Shown piece by piece: positions 45,532 through 55,000 of a DNA stretch of 64,000 nucleotides. The stretch is from positions 3,504,139 through 3,568,138 of the forward strand of contig NZ_CP031425.1 in assembly GCF_003367705.1 (NCBI RefSeq), given 5' to 3'. How positions within the stretch are numbered: the first letter of the stretch is position 1; each line of letters begins with the position of its first letter. The notes under the pieces are model-generated. The model was not told the origin of the DNA. It ran no database searches and saw nothing but the letters and a program-made list of their open reading frames with translations. The position numbers and the translations under genes are program-made. Origin of the DNA: Microbacterium foliorum. Its GTDB lineage: Bacteria; Actinomycetota; Actinomycetes; Actinomycetales; Microbacteriaceae.

Positions 45532-46005
45532 ATGAACGACCCTCTCGCCATCGACGAGTTCTGGCGCGAATGCCGCGCCGCTGTGCCGGGGCTCCCCGAG
45601 GCCACCCCCGACGCCTGGGCGTTCGGGGCGACGCCGGCGCAGGCCGACGATCTCCTGGCCCTCGTGCTCGACGGCACGAAGACCGCGACGGCATCCTCCC
45701 TCTGGGACTACGAGTACGCGCACGACCCCGTTCCCGAACCCGGCCTGCTGAACATCGTTCTCGACGGACGCGGAGCACCGCGTGCTCTCGTGGAGACCGT
45801 GTCGGTCGACGTCATCCCCTTCGGCGACGTCTCCGAGGCGCACGCCTTCGCCGAAGGAGAGGGCGACCGCACTCTGGCGTACTGGCGCGAGACGCATGAG
45901 CGGTTCTGGCGTGCGCACTCGGAGGATCCGCGCGGCTTCGACCCGTCCATGCCGGTCGTGTGCGAGCGGCTCAGGGTGATCCACACCACGAACGGATCGC
46001 GCTAG
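45532..46005 (+). CDS. ASCH-domain protein
   Basis: A 157-residue protein of the ASCH fold, a PUA-related RNA-binding or hydrolase fold. Features are WAFGATPAQADDLLALVLDGTKTATASSLWDYE near residues 29-61, and later FAEGEGDRTLAYWRETHERFW. Such proteins have been tied to nucleoside or RNA metabolism, but the target here is unknown. Its stop shares a palindromic CTAG with the convergent gene. Confidence 0.88.
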   Translation: MNDPLAIDEFWRECRAAVPGLPEATPDAWAFGATPAQADDLLALVLDGTKTATASSLWDYEYAHDPVPEPGLLNIVLDGRGAPRALVETVSVDVIPFGDVSEAHAFAEGEGDRTLAYWRETHERFWRAHSEDPRGFDPSMPVVCERLRVIHTTNGSR

Positions 46006-47057
46006 ATCGCCTCTCCCTGCACCGGGCCCTCCGTGTTGGGCTTCCACCCGAGTGCGGGAGCGACATGCGTCGCGAACGCCTCGAGAACATGCAGGTTGTA
46101 CTCCGGCCCGAGCTGGTTCGGGATGGTCAGCAGCAGGGTGTCCGCCGACATCACCGCCTCGTCGGCGAGGAGCTGCCGGATCAGCACGTCCGGCTCCGCC
46201 GCGTAGGTCTTGCCGAAGGTCGACCGGAACCCGTCGATGATACCGATCTGGTCGGCGTTCTCCTCGCTGCGCAGACCGAAGTAGGCCCGATCCATGTCGG
46301 AGACCAGCGGGAAGACGCTGCGGCTGACCGAGACGCGCGGAGTGCCGGTGTGACCGGCCTCCTTGTAGGCGGCGCGGAAGAGATCGATCTGCTCGCGCTG
46401 CAGCTGGTGGAACGGCACGCCGGTCGCCTCGGTGAGCAGCGTCGAGCTCATCATGTTGAGACCCTTGCGTCCGGTCTCCTCGGCCGTGGCGCGCGATCCC
46501 GAACCCCACCAGATGTGGTCGCGCAACGTCGGCGACTGCGGTTCGATCGCCAGGTAGCGTCCGGCGCCGACCATGCGGGGATCTCCCGGGGCGAGGCCTT
46601 CACCGTCGATGGCCCGTAGGAAGAGGTCGAACTTCTCGCGTGCGATCACGCTGCCGCGCTCGGGGTCCTCTTCATCGTGAAAACCGAAGGTCTCGTACCC
46701 GCGCAGTGCGGTCTCGGGTGACCCACGGCTCACGCCGAGCGCGACGCGCCCGTCGGCGATGAGGTCGAGGGCGGCCGCCTCCTCGGCGAACTGGAACGGG
46801 TTCTCGTAGCGCATGTCGATCACGCCCGTTCCCACCTCGATGCGCTTCGTGCGCGCGGCCATGGCCGACAGCAGCGGCATGGGCGAGGCGGCCTGGCGGG
46901 CCCAGTGGTGCACGCGGACCGATGCGCCGTTGACGCCGATCTCGTCAGCGCCCTCCGCGATCTCGATGGTCTGCTTCAGCATGTCGCCGGCCGTGCGGGT
47001 CGCTGAACCAGGCACATCGGCGTAATGCCCGAAAGAGAGGAATCCGAAAGCCTTCAT
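46002..47057 (-). CDS. LLM-class flavin oxidoreductase
   Basis: A 351-residue protein of the luciferase-like monooxygenase superfamily, using FMN or F420. Characteristic parts are MKAFGFLSFGHYAD, GASVRVHHWARQAASPMPLLSAMAARTKRIEVGTGVI region, and GRVALGVSRGSP. The C-terminal helices complete the TIM barrel. The substrate is unknown. Its start is 36 nt below the methyltransferase stop on the same strand. Confidence 0.9.
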   Translation of the reverse strand: MKAFGFLSFGHYADVPGSATRTAGDMLKQTIEIAEGADEIGVNGASVRVHHWARQAASPMPLLSAMAARTKRIEVGTGVIDMRYENPFQFAEEAAALDLIADGRVALGVSRGSPETALRGYETFGFHDEEDPERGSVIAREKFDLFLRAIDGEGLAPGDPRMVGAGRYLAIEPQSPTLRDHIWWGSGSRATAEETGRKGLNMMSSTLLTEATGVPFHQLQREQIDLFRAAYKEAGHTGTPRVSVSRSVFPLVSDMDRAYFGLRSEENADQIGIIDGFRSTFGKTYAAEPDVLIRQLLADEAVMSADTLLLTIPNQLGPEYNLHVLEAFATHVAPALGWKPNTEGPVQGEAI

Positions 47058-47093
47058 GGTGTATTCGAACGCATGGATGTCGGTGGGTATTCC

Positions 47094-48629
47094 CTACCGA
47101 CCACCCGCCACGAGAAGGCCGTCGAGGATGAGCTGTCGGATGCGCGGTTCGAGGTCCGCCCAGAGGTCGGCGAGCGGCACCTCGAACAGGTCGGCGAGCG
47201 CCGCGACGATCTGCATGACGGTGAGGTCGCCGTCGCACGCGCCCACGAACGCGGCGAGCGCAGGGTCGACCGTGAGCGTTCTCGAGAACCCCCCGCCCTG
47301 GCGCAGCTCGATGATGCTGGGGTCGTCGTTGCCCGGCAGCAGGTGGCGGGCTTCGGTGACATCCGCCGCGGTCAGCAGCATCGACGGGATGCCTCCGGCC
47401 AGCAGGTCGTGTGCGGCGAGGCCGTCGCGCAGCGCGCTCCCGACGTTCGACACCGGCTGCGGCAGCCGCTCGAGCCTGCGCAGCCGAGCACCGGCGTACG
47501 CGGGACGTCGGATCAGGATGTACCCGAAGCCGACAGCGGTCACCCCGCGTGCGGCGAAGTCGTCGAGCCAGGCGCGCAGCAGCGGGGTGAAGGCGGCATC
47601 CCGTGGCGTCGTGCCGCCGTCGCGGATCCAGAGCTCGGCGTACGCGAGAGGGGTCAGCTCCTCGCGCTGCACGACCCACAGGTCGAGCTCGTCGGGAACC
47701 CAGGACGACACCCGATCGAGTCCCGCTCGACCGGTCAGCGCCCGCTGCCCTCCGCGGGACTCCCAGTTGCCGAGCAGCTGCGCCGAGCCGCCGGGCGTGA
47801 GGTGCTGCGGAGCGGTGGCGATGAACTGCTCCACCAGAGCGTCACCGACGAGGCCGCCGTCACGGTACTCGTACTCCGGCACACCCTCGGCGCGAGGGGT
47901 GATGACGAACGGCGGGTTCGACACGATCAGGTCGAAGGTCTCTCCGGCGACCGGCTCGAACATGCTGCCGAGGCGGAACTCGATGCTCGACACCCCGTTC
48001 AGCTGCGCGTTCAGCTCCGCGAAGGCGAGAGCCCTCGCCGAGATGTCGGTGGCGACGACCGAGCGGGCGTGCCGGGCGACCAGGAGGGCCTGGATGCCGC
48101 ATCCGGTGCCCAGATCGAGCGCGCGGTCGACCTCGATCGGCATCACGATCTCGGCGAGCGTGCGAGAAGCGCCGCCGACGCCGAGCACGTGGTCGGCGGG
48201 CAGGGCACCGTCGAGTGCCGCCTCATCGAGATCGCTGGCGATCCACCATTCGCCGAAACCGTCGGCATCCACGAACGACTGCGGTCGCAGCAGAGCGGTC
48301 GGGATCACGGATGCCGCGTCCACCCGCGCCAGTCCGAGAGCCACGAGGCCGTCCACGCCGAGGGTCGGCAGCGCCGCGTCGACCGCCGCCAGGGGCTGCG
48401 GCATCCCGAGCACCAGCAGGCGGCCGAGGGTCGCGAGAGGTCCGTCGTCCTGCGCGATCGAGCGCAGGATCGGCTCCCTCAGGCCGCGCGCGAGCGCGTC
48501 GTCCTCTTCTTCTCCCCACAGCCGGCGCAGTGGCTCCGAGCGCAGGTCTGCGGCGTCGAGGTCGGCCGCGAGCGCGGCGCTGTGGATCGGATCTGGCACA
48601 GGGAACGGGGTGTCGGACACGGCCGTCAC
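47094..48629 (-). CDS. SAM-dependent methyltransferase, N5-glutamine/HemK-like
   Basis: A protein of about 511 residues. The central class I domain has LDLGTGCGIQALLVARHA for SAM binding and NPPFVI, the signature of HemK/RsmC-type N-methyltransferases. An N-terminal domain of about 150 residues and a long C-terminal domain, possibly winged-helix near the end, flank it. The start is uncertain: GTG 48629 and GTG 48620 are both in frame, neither with a clear ribosome-binding site. The target could be a ribosomal or release-factor protein or rRNA. Confidence 0.87.
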   Translation of the reverse strand: MTAVSDTPFPVPDPIHSAALAADLDAADLRSEPLRRLWGEEEDDALARGLREPILRSIAQDDGPLATLGRLLVLGMPQPLAAVDAALPTLGVDGLVALGLARVDAASVIPTALLRPQSFVDADGFGEWWIASDLDEAALDGALPADHVLGVGGASRTLAEIVMPIEVDRALDLGTGCGIQALLVARHARSVVATDISARALAFAELNAQLNGVSSIEFRLGSMFEPVAGETFDLIVSNPPFVITPRAEGVPEYEYRDGGLVGDALVEQFIATAPQHLTPGGSAQLLGNWESRGGQRALTGRAGLDRVSSWVPDELDLWVVQREELTPLAYAELWIRDGGTTPRDAAFTPLLRAWLDDFAARGVTAVGFGYILIRRPAYAGARLRRLERLPQPVSNVGSALRDGLAAHDLLAGGIPSMLLTAADVTEARHLLPGNDDPSIIELRQGGGFSRTLTVDPALAAFVGACDGDLTVMQIVAALADLFEVPLADLWADLEPRIRQLILDGLLVAGGR

Positions 48630-48728
48630 TCTACGCGTCTTCAGGGTTCTCCTCCCGCGGGCCACTTAGAATCACAAGGTCAACACTCACGAGCAGCCTG
48701 AGATCCCCGGCGTTCGAGGAAGACTTCC

Positions 48729-50939
48729 ATGACCGCGACCACCCCCGAGAACGGCCACCGCACGCGCCTGCAGCGCGTCGCGAGCGGATCCGTCATCCCG
48801 GCGATCGTTCTCGGCCTGTGCGCCACGGGAACGGGCAGCGCGGTCGCTGCGACCGATGCCGACGCGGACGACGCGCCCGCCATCGAACTGATCCTCTCTG
48901 CGGGCGTGCGTGGCGCGATCGCCCCCGGCAGCGGCACCACCGCGTCGCTGACCGTGCAGAACGACGAGTCGTCGTCGCTCTCTGCCGGTCGCGTCACCGT
49001 CGAGATCAACCGCACCGCTCTGTCGAGCCCCGCCGCAGTGACCTCCTGGCTCGACGATGACGAGGTGACGGGCGATTTCGACGAGCTCGGCACCGACGCC
49101 ACGGGAGCGGTGGACGCCGAGTCAGCAGCGACCACGACCATCGCCGTTCCCCCCGAAGCACTGGCCGACCTGGCACCCGGCGTCTACCCGCTGCGTGCCA
49201 CGCTCAGCGGCGCGCAGACGCAGGGACAGAGCGACTCGGATGCCGTGACATCGACCTCCGTGCTGGTGGTCACCGCGACGCCGAATCCTCCCATCGCGGT
49301 GATCGTGCCGATCACGGCCACCCCCGCCCGCGGCGCCCTGCTGACCTCGGAGGAGCTGACGGTGCTCACCGCACCCGACGGTGCGCTCACCGCGGCGATC
49401 GACGGGGTCAGAGGCACAGGCGCCATCCTCGCGATCGACCCCGCGATCACCGCCGCCGTCAACGTGCTCGGCTCGACGGCGCCGCAGAGCGCCCGGGAAT
49501 GGCTGCGCCAGCTCGATGAACTGCCCAACGACCGCTTCGCCCTGCAGTTCGGCGACGCGGATGCGACCACTCAGGCGCAGGCCGGACTCCCCTCACTGCT
49601 GCAGCCGACCTCGCTGCTGCCGTTCGTGAACCCGAGCGACTTCGTCACCCCTGCGGGCGCGACGCCCTCCGACGCCCCGACGCCCTCGCCCTCGTCGTCG
49701 GGCACGCCCAGCCCGTCGCCCGGCAGCCCGAGCATCCCCAGCGATGCCGATCTGCGTGCGGTCGACGGAGCGACCGCGGGCGTGCTGTGGCCGCGCAGCG
49801 ACGTCACCGCGGCCGATCTCGACGCCTTCGCCGGCTACGTCGGAGACGGTGGCGTCACGATCCTCTCCTCCGCCAGTCTCGGCGGCGCTGCCGGAGCTCG
49901 AGCCACCGCAGGCACCAGCGACATCCTCGTCTCGGACACCGCCGCGTCTGACGCCCTCTCCGACGCCGCGAGCGAGAACGATGCCGCGTCCCGCCAGCGA
50001 CTGCTCTCCGAGGCCACCGCGCAGGTGTACCTCTCGGCGCTCCCCAACCCCGCCACGCCCCTCCTCGTGGGGCTCGATCGCGACGACACCCGCTCGGCCG
50101 ACGCCCTGCGCGAGGCGATCGCCGCCGTCGACTCCCCCGGTTTCGGGCTCACCGAGGTCCTCGCGACGCCCAGCGTCCCCGTCTCTCTCGTGGCGGAACC
50201 GGACACCTCGCGTGGCGCCGCCCTGCAGCGGATGCTCGCCGACGAGGTCGTCCTCGACGATTTCGCCTCGATCCTCGACGATCGGCAGCTGCTGCTGAGC
50301 CCCAAGCGCATCCAGATCCTCCGTGCGACCGCCGTGGGCCTGACCGCGAAGAAGTTCGACGAGGCGACCGCTGCGGTGCACATCGCGACGACCGCCACGC
50401 TCGACGCCGTGGACATCCCGCCGTCCAGCACCATCCAGCTGCTCACGGCCAACGCCGATCTGCCGTTCTCGGTGCGCAACGATCTGCCGTGGCCGGTGAA
50501 CGTGATGCTCTCGGTGCGTCCGAGCGATCCGCGTCTCGACGTGCAGAAGGTCACGGCGGCGACCATCCAGCCCAATTCGAACGGCAGAGTGAAGGTGCCC
50601 GTATCGGCGCGAGTGGGCAGCGGTGAGGTCACGCTGACCCTTGAACTGTCGAGCCCGACGGGCGTGCAGATCAGCCAGCCCGAGCGGGTCCGCGTCTCGG
50701 TGCGGGCCGAATGGGAGACCATCGGCCTCGCCCTGTTCGGCGGACTGATCGTGCTTCTGCTCAGCGTCGGCGTGATCCGCACGGTGCGCCGCCGTCGTCG
50801 CGAGAGCGACGCAGAGGCGGGCGTCGAGACGGATGCCGCCGATCCCCACGAGGCCGACGACGTGCCCGAGACGGTCGGCAGTGTCGAGAACGTCGACGAC
50901 GTCGATGGGCGCAGAGCCCGCGAGGAGCGCGATGAGTAG
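48729..50939 (+). CDS. DUF6049-type secreted membrane-anchored protein
   Basis: A 736-residue exported protein anchored by a C-terminal helix. An N-terminal signal (about 20-41), a large extracytoplasmic part with a Ser/Pro/Thr-rich linker near 315-340, a beta-rich domain and a membrane helix near 664-684 followed by RRRRR are visible, with an acidic cytoplasmic tail. This architecture, and the position just before murJ, match the DUF6049 family. It overlaps murJ by 8 nt, suggesting a joint role in envelope assembly. Confidence 0.85.
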   Translation: MTATTPENGHRTRLQRVASGSVIPAIVLGLCATGTGSAVAATDADADDAPAIELILSAGVRGAIAPGSGTTASLTVQNDESSSLSAGRVTVEINRTALSSPAAVTSWLDDDEVTGDFDELGTDATGAVDAESAATTTIAVPPEALADLAPGVYPLRATLSGAQTQGQSDSDAVTSTSVLVVTATPNPPIAVIVPITATPARGALLTSEELTVLTAPDGALTAAIDGVRGTGAILAIDPAITAAVNVLGSTAPQSAREWLRQLDELPNDRFALQFGDADATTQAQAGLPSLLQPTSLLPFVNPSDFVTPAGATPSDAPTPSPSSSGTPSPSPGSPSIPSDADLRAVDGATAGVLWPRSDVTAADLDAFAGYVGDGGVTILSSASLGGAAGARATAGTSDILVSDTAASDALSDAASENDAASRQRLLSEATAQVYLSALPNPATPLLVGLDRDDTRSADALREAIAAVDSPGFGLTEVLATPSVPVSLVAEPDTSRGAALQRMLADEVVLDDFASILDDRQLLLSPKRIQILRATAVGLTAKKFDEATAAVHIATTATLDAVDIPPSSTIQLLTANADLPFSVRNDLPWPVNVMLSVRPSDPRLDVQKVTAATIQPNSNGRVKVPVSARVGSGEVTLTLELSSPTGVQISQPERVRVSVRAEWETIGLALFGGLIVLLLSVGVIRTVRRRRRESDAEAGVETDAADPHEADDVPETVGSVENVDDVDGRRAREERDE

Positions 50940-52545
50940 CCTCGGCCGTGCCAGCGCCGTGATCGCCGCAGGCACCATGGTGTCTCGAGTCACGGGTCTG
51001 CTGCGGAGCATCGTCCTGGTCGGAGTGCTGGGTTCCATCTCCCAGGCGGCCGACGCATTCACGGTGGCCAACCAGCTCCCCAACAGCGTCTTCCAACTGA
51101 TCTCTGTCGGCGTGCTGACCGCAGTCATCGTCCCGCAGATAGTCAAGGCCACAGCGAAGCCCGACGGCGGCGGTCCGTTCATCTCCAAGCTGTTCACCCT
51201 CGGCGTCGTGGTGCTGCTCGTCTGCACCGCGATCGCCATGGTCGCGGCACCGGGCCTGGTGTGGCTCGCCACATCCGAAAAGCAGCAGGAGCTACGCGCG
51301 CTGGCCATCGCCTTCGCCTACTGGTGTCTGCCGCAGATCCTCTTCTACGGCGTCTACGCGCTCCTCGGTGAGACTCTGAACGCCCGCCGCGTCTTCGGCC
51401 CCTTCACCTGGGCACCTGTCATCAACAACATCGTGTCGATCGCCGGCTTCCTCGCCCTCGGCGCCGTGTTCCACGAGGTGCCCCGGAGCGCCGCCTCCTG
51501 GACTCCCCAGATGGTCGCGATGCTCGGAGGCACAGCGACGCTCGGCATCGCTCTCCAGGCCCTCGTGCTCCTGGTGTTCTGGAGACGTACGGGACTGTCC
51601 CTCCGTCCCGACTTCCGCTGGCGCGGCGCGGGTCTCGGCACGGTGGGTCGGCTCGCGGGGTGGACGATGCTGATGGCGCTCGCAGGGATCGCCGCCGGCT
51701 TCTTCCAGAGCAGCGTCGCCACCACCGCCTCCGGTGCCGGGGCGTCCTCCACCGTCCTGGCGAACGCCTGGCTGGTCTTCATGCTCCCGTACTCGGTCAT
51801 CGTGCTGTCCATCGGCACTCCGTACTTCACGCAGATCAGCGAGCATGCGGCGGCCGGCCGCCACGACGAGGTGCGCGCGGACATCACCCGCAGCATCCGC
51901 ACTCTGGTGTTCTTCATCATGGCGGCCATCGCCGCGGTCGCCGCCGCCACCTTCCCGGCGTCTCGCGTCTTCTCGAGCAATCTGAACGAGGCCTTCGGCG
52001 CCGCGCCGGTGCTCATCGCCTATCTCATCGGCCTGCTCCCGCTCACGATCCTCTTCATCGTCCAGAGGACGTTCTACGCCTACGACGACACGCGTACGCC
52101 GTTCTGGTTCACGATCTTCCAGTGCGCTCTCGTCGTCGGCACCGCGCTGCTGGCCTCGCTGCTCTACTCTCTTGACGTCATCCCCGTGACACTGCTCGCC
52201 GCCGGGGTCGCACTCGGACAGTCGATCGCGAGCGCAGTTCAGACCGTGATCGCCATCTGGCTGCTGCACCGCAAGATCGGGGGTCTGCAGATCGGCTCGT
52301 GGATGAGCGCGATCGGCCGGTTCGCGGTGGCTGCCGTACCTGCTGGTCTGGCCGGATGGGGAGTCTTCCTGCTGCTCGGCGGCACCGCAGGCTGGACCAT
52401 GAGCGGCCAGCTCCTCGGCGCGATCGGCACCTGCATCATCGGAGCCGTGGTCGTGGTCGTCTACATCGGCATCCTGGCCCTGATGCGCGCTCCGGAGCTC
52501 ACGGTCGCCGGCTCGATGCTGCGCCGCTTCCTGCCGGGCCGCTGA
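50932..52545 (+). CDS. murJ: Lipid II flippase MurJ
   Basis: Moves lipid II, the peptidoglycan precursor, across the membrane. The 537 residues include about 14 membrane helices. Family features are GTMVSRVTGLLRSIVL near the start, FTVANQLPNSVFQLISVG, and YDDTRTPF in the later half. Some actinobacterial homologues have a C-terminal pseudokinase region, which is absent here. It overlaps the DUF6049 gene and is followed by trxB. Confidence 0.95.
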   Translation: MSSLGRASAVIAAGTMVSRVTGLLRSIVLVGVLGSISQAADAFTVANQLPNSVFQLISVGVLTAVIVPQIVKATAKPDGGGPFISKLFTLGVVVLLVCTAIAMVAAPGLVWLATSEKQQELRALAIAFAYWCLPQILFYGVYALLGETLNARRVFGPFTWAPVINNIVSIAGFLALGAVFHEVPRSAASWTPQMVAMLGGTATLGIALQALVLLVFWRRTGLSLRPDFRWRGAGLGTVGRLAGWTMLMALAGIAAGFFQSSVATTASGAGASSTVLANAWLVFMLPYSVIVLSIGTPYFTQISEHAAAGRHDEVRADITRSIRTLVFFIMAAIAAVAAATFPASRVFSSNLNEAFGAAPVLIAYLIGLLPLTILFIVQRTFYAYDDTRTPFWFTIFQCALVVGTALLASLLYSLDVIPVTLLAAGVALGQSIASAVQTVIAIWLLHRKIGGLQIGSWMSAIGRFAVAAVPAGLAGWGVFLLLGGTAGWTMSGQLLGAIGTCIIGAVVVVVYIGILALMRAPELTVAGSMLRRFLPGR

Positions 52546-52633
52546 CCGCCCACGCGCGGGAATGTCGCGCGGTTACCATTGGTTGAAGCAGTCGAACGTC
52601 TTTCGGCGTCTCAGCATCTACGACGGAGAGCAC

Positions 52634-53608
52634 ATGCGTCAGGTCATCATCATCGGTTCCGGTCCCGCCGGATTCACCGCCGCCATCTACGCGGCGCGCG
52701 CGAACCTCAAGCCGCTGCTCATCGCGAGCACCGTCGAGGTCGGCGGAGAGCTGATGAACACCACCGAGGTCGAGAACTACCCGGGCTTCCCTGAGGGGAT
52801 CCAGGGGCCGGAGCTCATGGCCAAATTCCAGGAGCAGGCCGAGAAGTTCGGCACCGAGGTCGTCTACGACGATGTCACCGAGCTCGATCTCGACGGCACC
52901 GTCAAGAAGGTCACGCTCGGCAGCGGAACGGTGCACGAGGCCCAGACGCTGATCTACGCGACCGGCTCGGCGTACCGCAAGCTCGGCATCGAGGGCGAAG
53001 AGCGCCTGTCCGGCTACGGCGTCTCGTGGTGCGCCACGTGCGACGGGTTCTTCTTCCGCGAGAAGACGATCGCGGTCGTCGGCGGCGGGGACTCGGCCAT
53101 GGAGGAGGCGACCTTCCTCACCCGCTTCGCCGACAAGGTCTACGTCATCCACCGCAAGGACACGCTGCGCGCCTCGAAGATCATGCAGGAGCGCGCCTTC
53201 GCGAACGAGAAGATCGAGTTCGTCTGGAACAGCGAGGTCGCCGAGATCCTCGGCGGTGACGCCGTCTCGGGAGTGCAGCTGCGCAACACGGTCGACGGCA
53301 CACTCAGCGATCTGGCCCTCGACGGCCTGTTCATCGCGATCGGCAACGACCCGCGCACGCACCTCGTGCACGACAAGCTCGAGCTGACCGCCGAGGGGAC
53401 CATCTGGGTCGACGGCCGCTCGTCGAAGACCTCGGTTCCCGGGGTTTTCGCGGCCGGCGACGTGATCGACCCGACCTACCGTCAGGCGATCACCGCTGCC
53501 GGATCGGGCACGGTCGCGGCTCTCGACGCCGAGCACTTCCTCGCCGATCTCGAAGACGCCTCCGTCGAGGTCCCGGCCGCGGAAGCCGCCGAGATCCTCA
53601 CGGCCTGA
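52634..53608 (+). CDS. trxB: Thioredoxin reductase
   Basis: NADPH-dependent FAD enzyme that reduces thioredoxin. The 324 residues show the FAD motif IIIGSGPAGFTAA, the redox pair Cys133 and Cys136 in WCATCDG, the NADPH motif VVGGGDSAMEEA and the C-terminal FAAGDVIDPTYRQAITAAGSG. ATG 52634 is chosen because GGAG lies 6 nt upstream and the FAD motif begins at residue 4. It precedes trxA, as in most actinobacteria. Confidence 0.97.
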   Translation: MRQVIIIGSGPAGFTAAIYAARANLKPLLIASTVEVGGELMNTTEVENYPGFPEGIQGPELMAKFQEQAEKFGTEVVYDDVTELDLDGTVKKVTLGSGTVHEAQTLIYATGSAYRKLGIEGEERLSGYGVSWCATCDGFFFREKTIAVVGGGDSAMEEATFLTRFADKVYVIHRKDTLRASKIMQERAFANEKIEFVWNSEVAEILGGDAVSGVQLRNTVDGTLSDLALDGLFIAIGNDPRTHLVHDKLELTAEGTIWVDGRSSKTSVPGVFAAGDVIDPTYRQAITAAGSGTVAALDAEHFLADLEDASVEVPAAEAAEILTA

Positions 53609-53675
53609 GCGGTCGGGAACAGTTTCACGACGCCTGCTGTTGTAGTAGGCGAACCTCGAACAAGGAGAAACTCTG

Positions 53676-53999
53676 ATGAGTGCAAAGGCTACGAGCCAGG
53701 CGACCTGGGAGCAGGACGTTCTGCAGGCCGAAGGTCCCGTCCTCGTGGACTTCTGGGCCGAGTGGTGCGGACCGTGTCGCATGGTCGCCCCCGTTCTGGA
53801 CCAGATCCAGGCGGACAACCCCGACAAGATCACCATCCTCAAGCTGAACGTGGACGAGAACCCGCAGCTGGCGATGAAGTACCAGATCACCTCGATCCCC
53901 GCGATGAAGGTGTTCCAGGGCGGTGAGGTCAAGACGACCATCATCGGCGCCAAGCCGAAGCCCGCTCTCGAGAAGGACCTCGCCGCTTTCATCGGCTGA
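53676..53999 (+). CDS. trxA: Thioredoxin
   Basis: A 107-residue disulfide reductase with the active site WCGPC (Cys31, Cys34), the cis-proline region ITSIPAMKVF and the usual length. AAGGAGAAA lies upstream of ATG 53676. It receives electrons from the adjacent TrxB and ends at a strong terminator. Confidence 0.97.
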   Translation: MSAKATSQATWEQDVLQAEGPVLVDFWAEWCGPCRMVAPVLDQIQADNPDKITILKLNVDENPQLAMKYQITSIPAMKVFQGGEVKTTIIGAKPKPALEKDLAAFIG

Positions 54000-54013
54000 T
54001 CAGGATCTTTCAC

Positions 54014-54040
54014 GGCCGCCACCCTCCGAGGGTGGCGGCC
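54014..54040 (+). terminator. Intrinsic terminator after trxA
   Basis: GGCCGCCACCC (54014-54024) pairs perfectly with GGGTGGCGGCC (54030-54040), followed by TTTCCTGT. It starts 15 nt after the stop. Confidence 0.88.
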
Positions 54041-54119
54041 TTTCCTGTATGCGGATCCGCCCGTCCCTCGTGCGCGGACGCTGCTTCGCGCTCCCGTCCT
54101 CCGGGAGCGGCCGCCGCGG

Positions 54120-54647
54120 CTACTTGTCGGAGACCGGCACGGAGGGCAGTCCCTGAGCCGCGCGAGCGCGGTCGACGATCTCCTGGATGACCGGTGTCTT
54201 CGCGGCGTTGTACTCCGACGTCCCTCGGGCTGCGGCCGCGACGGCGTCGCATTTCGCGTGCACGTAGAGGTCGGCGTCGTCGGGATGCGACCGCAGCCAG
54301 TCACGCAGGATGCGCTGGTGCACGGCATCCCAGTCCCCGGCCGTGAAGAAGTGCGCGATCGCGACCCGAGCGCCCTCACGCTCGCGGATCATGACCGGAT
54401 GCGAGCGGACAGCGCTCCCGCGCCGCCACCCTCCGGCCTCCAGCGCCGGCTGGTGCGCGTCGAAGTCATCGATGTCCCGGATCCTCACCGCGAGGTCGAT
54501 GATCGGCTTCGCGCGCATGCCCGGGATCGCCGTGGACCCGATGTGCTCGATGGCCCAGTCCGCGCCGGTGAGTTGCCGCAGATCCGCGGCGAACGACGTG
54601 AAACGCGCAGGCCATGACGGGTCGTACGAGACGAGCATGCGCGGCAT
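54120..54647 (-). CDS. GrpB family protein
   Basis: A 175-residue protein of the GrpB/UPF0157 family, a nucleotidyltransferase-like fold found alone or fused to dephospho-CoA kinase. Signatures are VSYDPSWPARF, IEHIGSTAIPGMRAKPIIDLAV and the later RDWLRSHPDDADLY and KCDAVAAAA. ATG 54647 and ATG 54638 are both possible. It follows a small gene by 8 nt. Its substrate is not established. Confidence 0.9.
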   Translation of the reverse strand: MPRMLVSYDPSWPARFTSFAADLRQLTGADWAIEHIGSTAIPGMRAKPIIDLAVRIRDIDDFDAHQPALEAGGWRRGSAVRSHPVMIREREGARVAIAHFFTAGDWDAVHQRILRDWLRSHPDDADLYVHAKCDAVAAAARGTSEYNAAKTPVIQEIVDRARAAQGLPSVPVSDK

Positions 54648-54655
54648 CGGACGGA

Positions 54656-54991
54656 TCAGGACGCGTCGGCGACCGTGGGATCCCAACGGCGGTGACGCTG
54701 TGTCTCGTCGAGCAGACGCCAGACCGCCGGGGTGAGTTCCGGATACTCCAGAGCGATCTGGCGCAGCACGCGATAGTGACGAGCCGCGTTGGGCCGCACG
54801 CCGTCGTTCGCGGTGATGTTGTCGGCCCGCAGAAGGAAGACCACGAGCTCATCGACGCTGGGGAGCTCCTCCATGAAGTCCCACGGATCCTCGCCCCCGA
54901 GAAGGCGCTCCTGGATCAGCACGGCGAGCTCGTCCGAGGCTTCGGCTCTCAGCACCTCGAGGCTGGCGCGACGGGGAACGGACTCGGTCAT
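54656..54991 (-). CDS. Small protein of unknown function
   Basis: A 111-residue helical, acidic protein (MTESVPRRASLEVLRAEASD start; DETQRHRRWDPTVADAS end). Cotranscribed with the GrpB gene. No motif was recognised. Confidence 0.72.
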   Translation of the reverse strand: MTESVPRRASLEVLRAEASDELAVLIQERLLGGEDPWDFMEELPSVDELVVFLLRADNITANDGVRPNAARHYRVLRQIALEYPELTPAVWRLLDETQRHRRWDPTVADAS

Positions 54992-55000
54992 GCTTCCAGC

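Noticed and set aside
48630..48665. Longer start for the methyltransferase at GTG 48665
   Set aside because: It would add an Arg-rich stretch (ARGRRTLKTRR) unlike a natural N-terminus, although the start of this gene remains uncertain.
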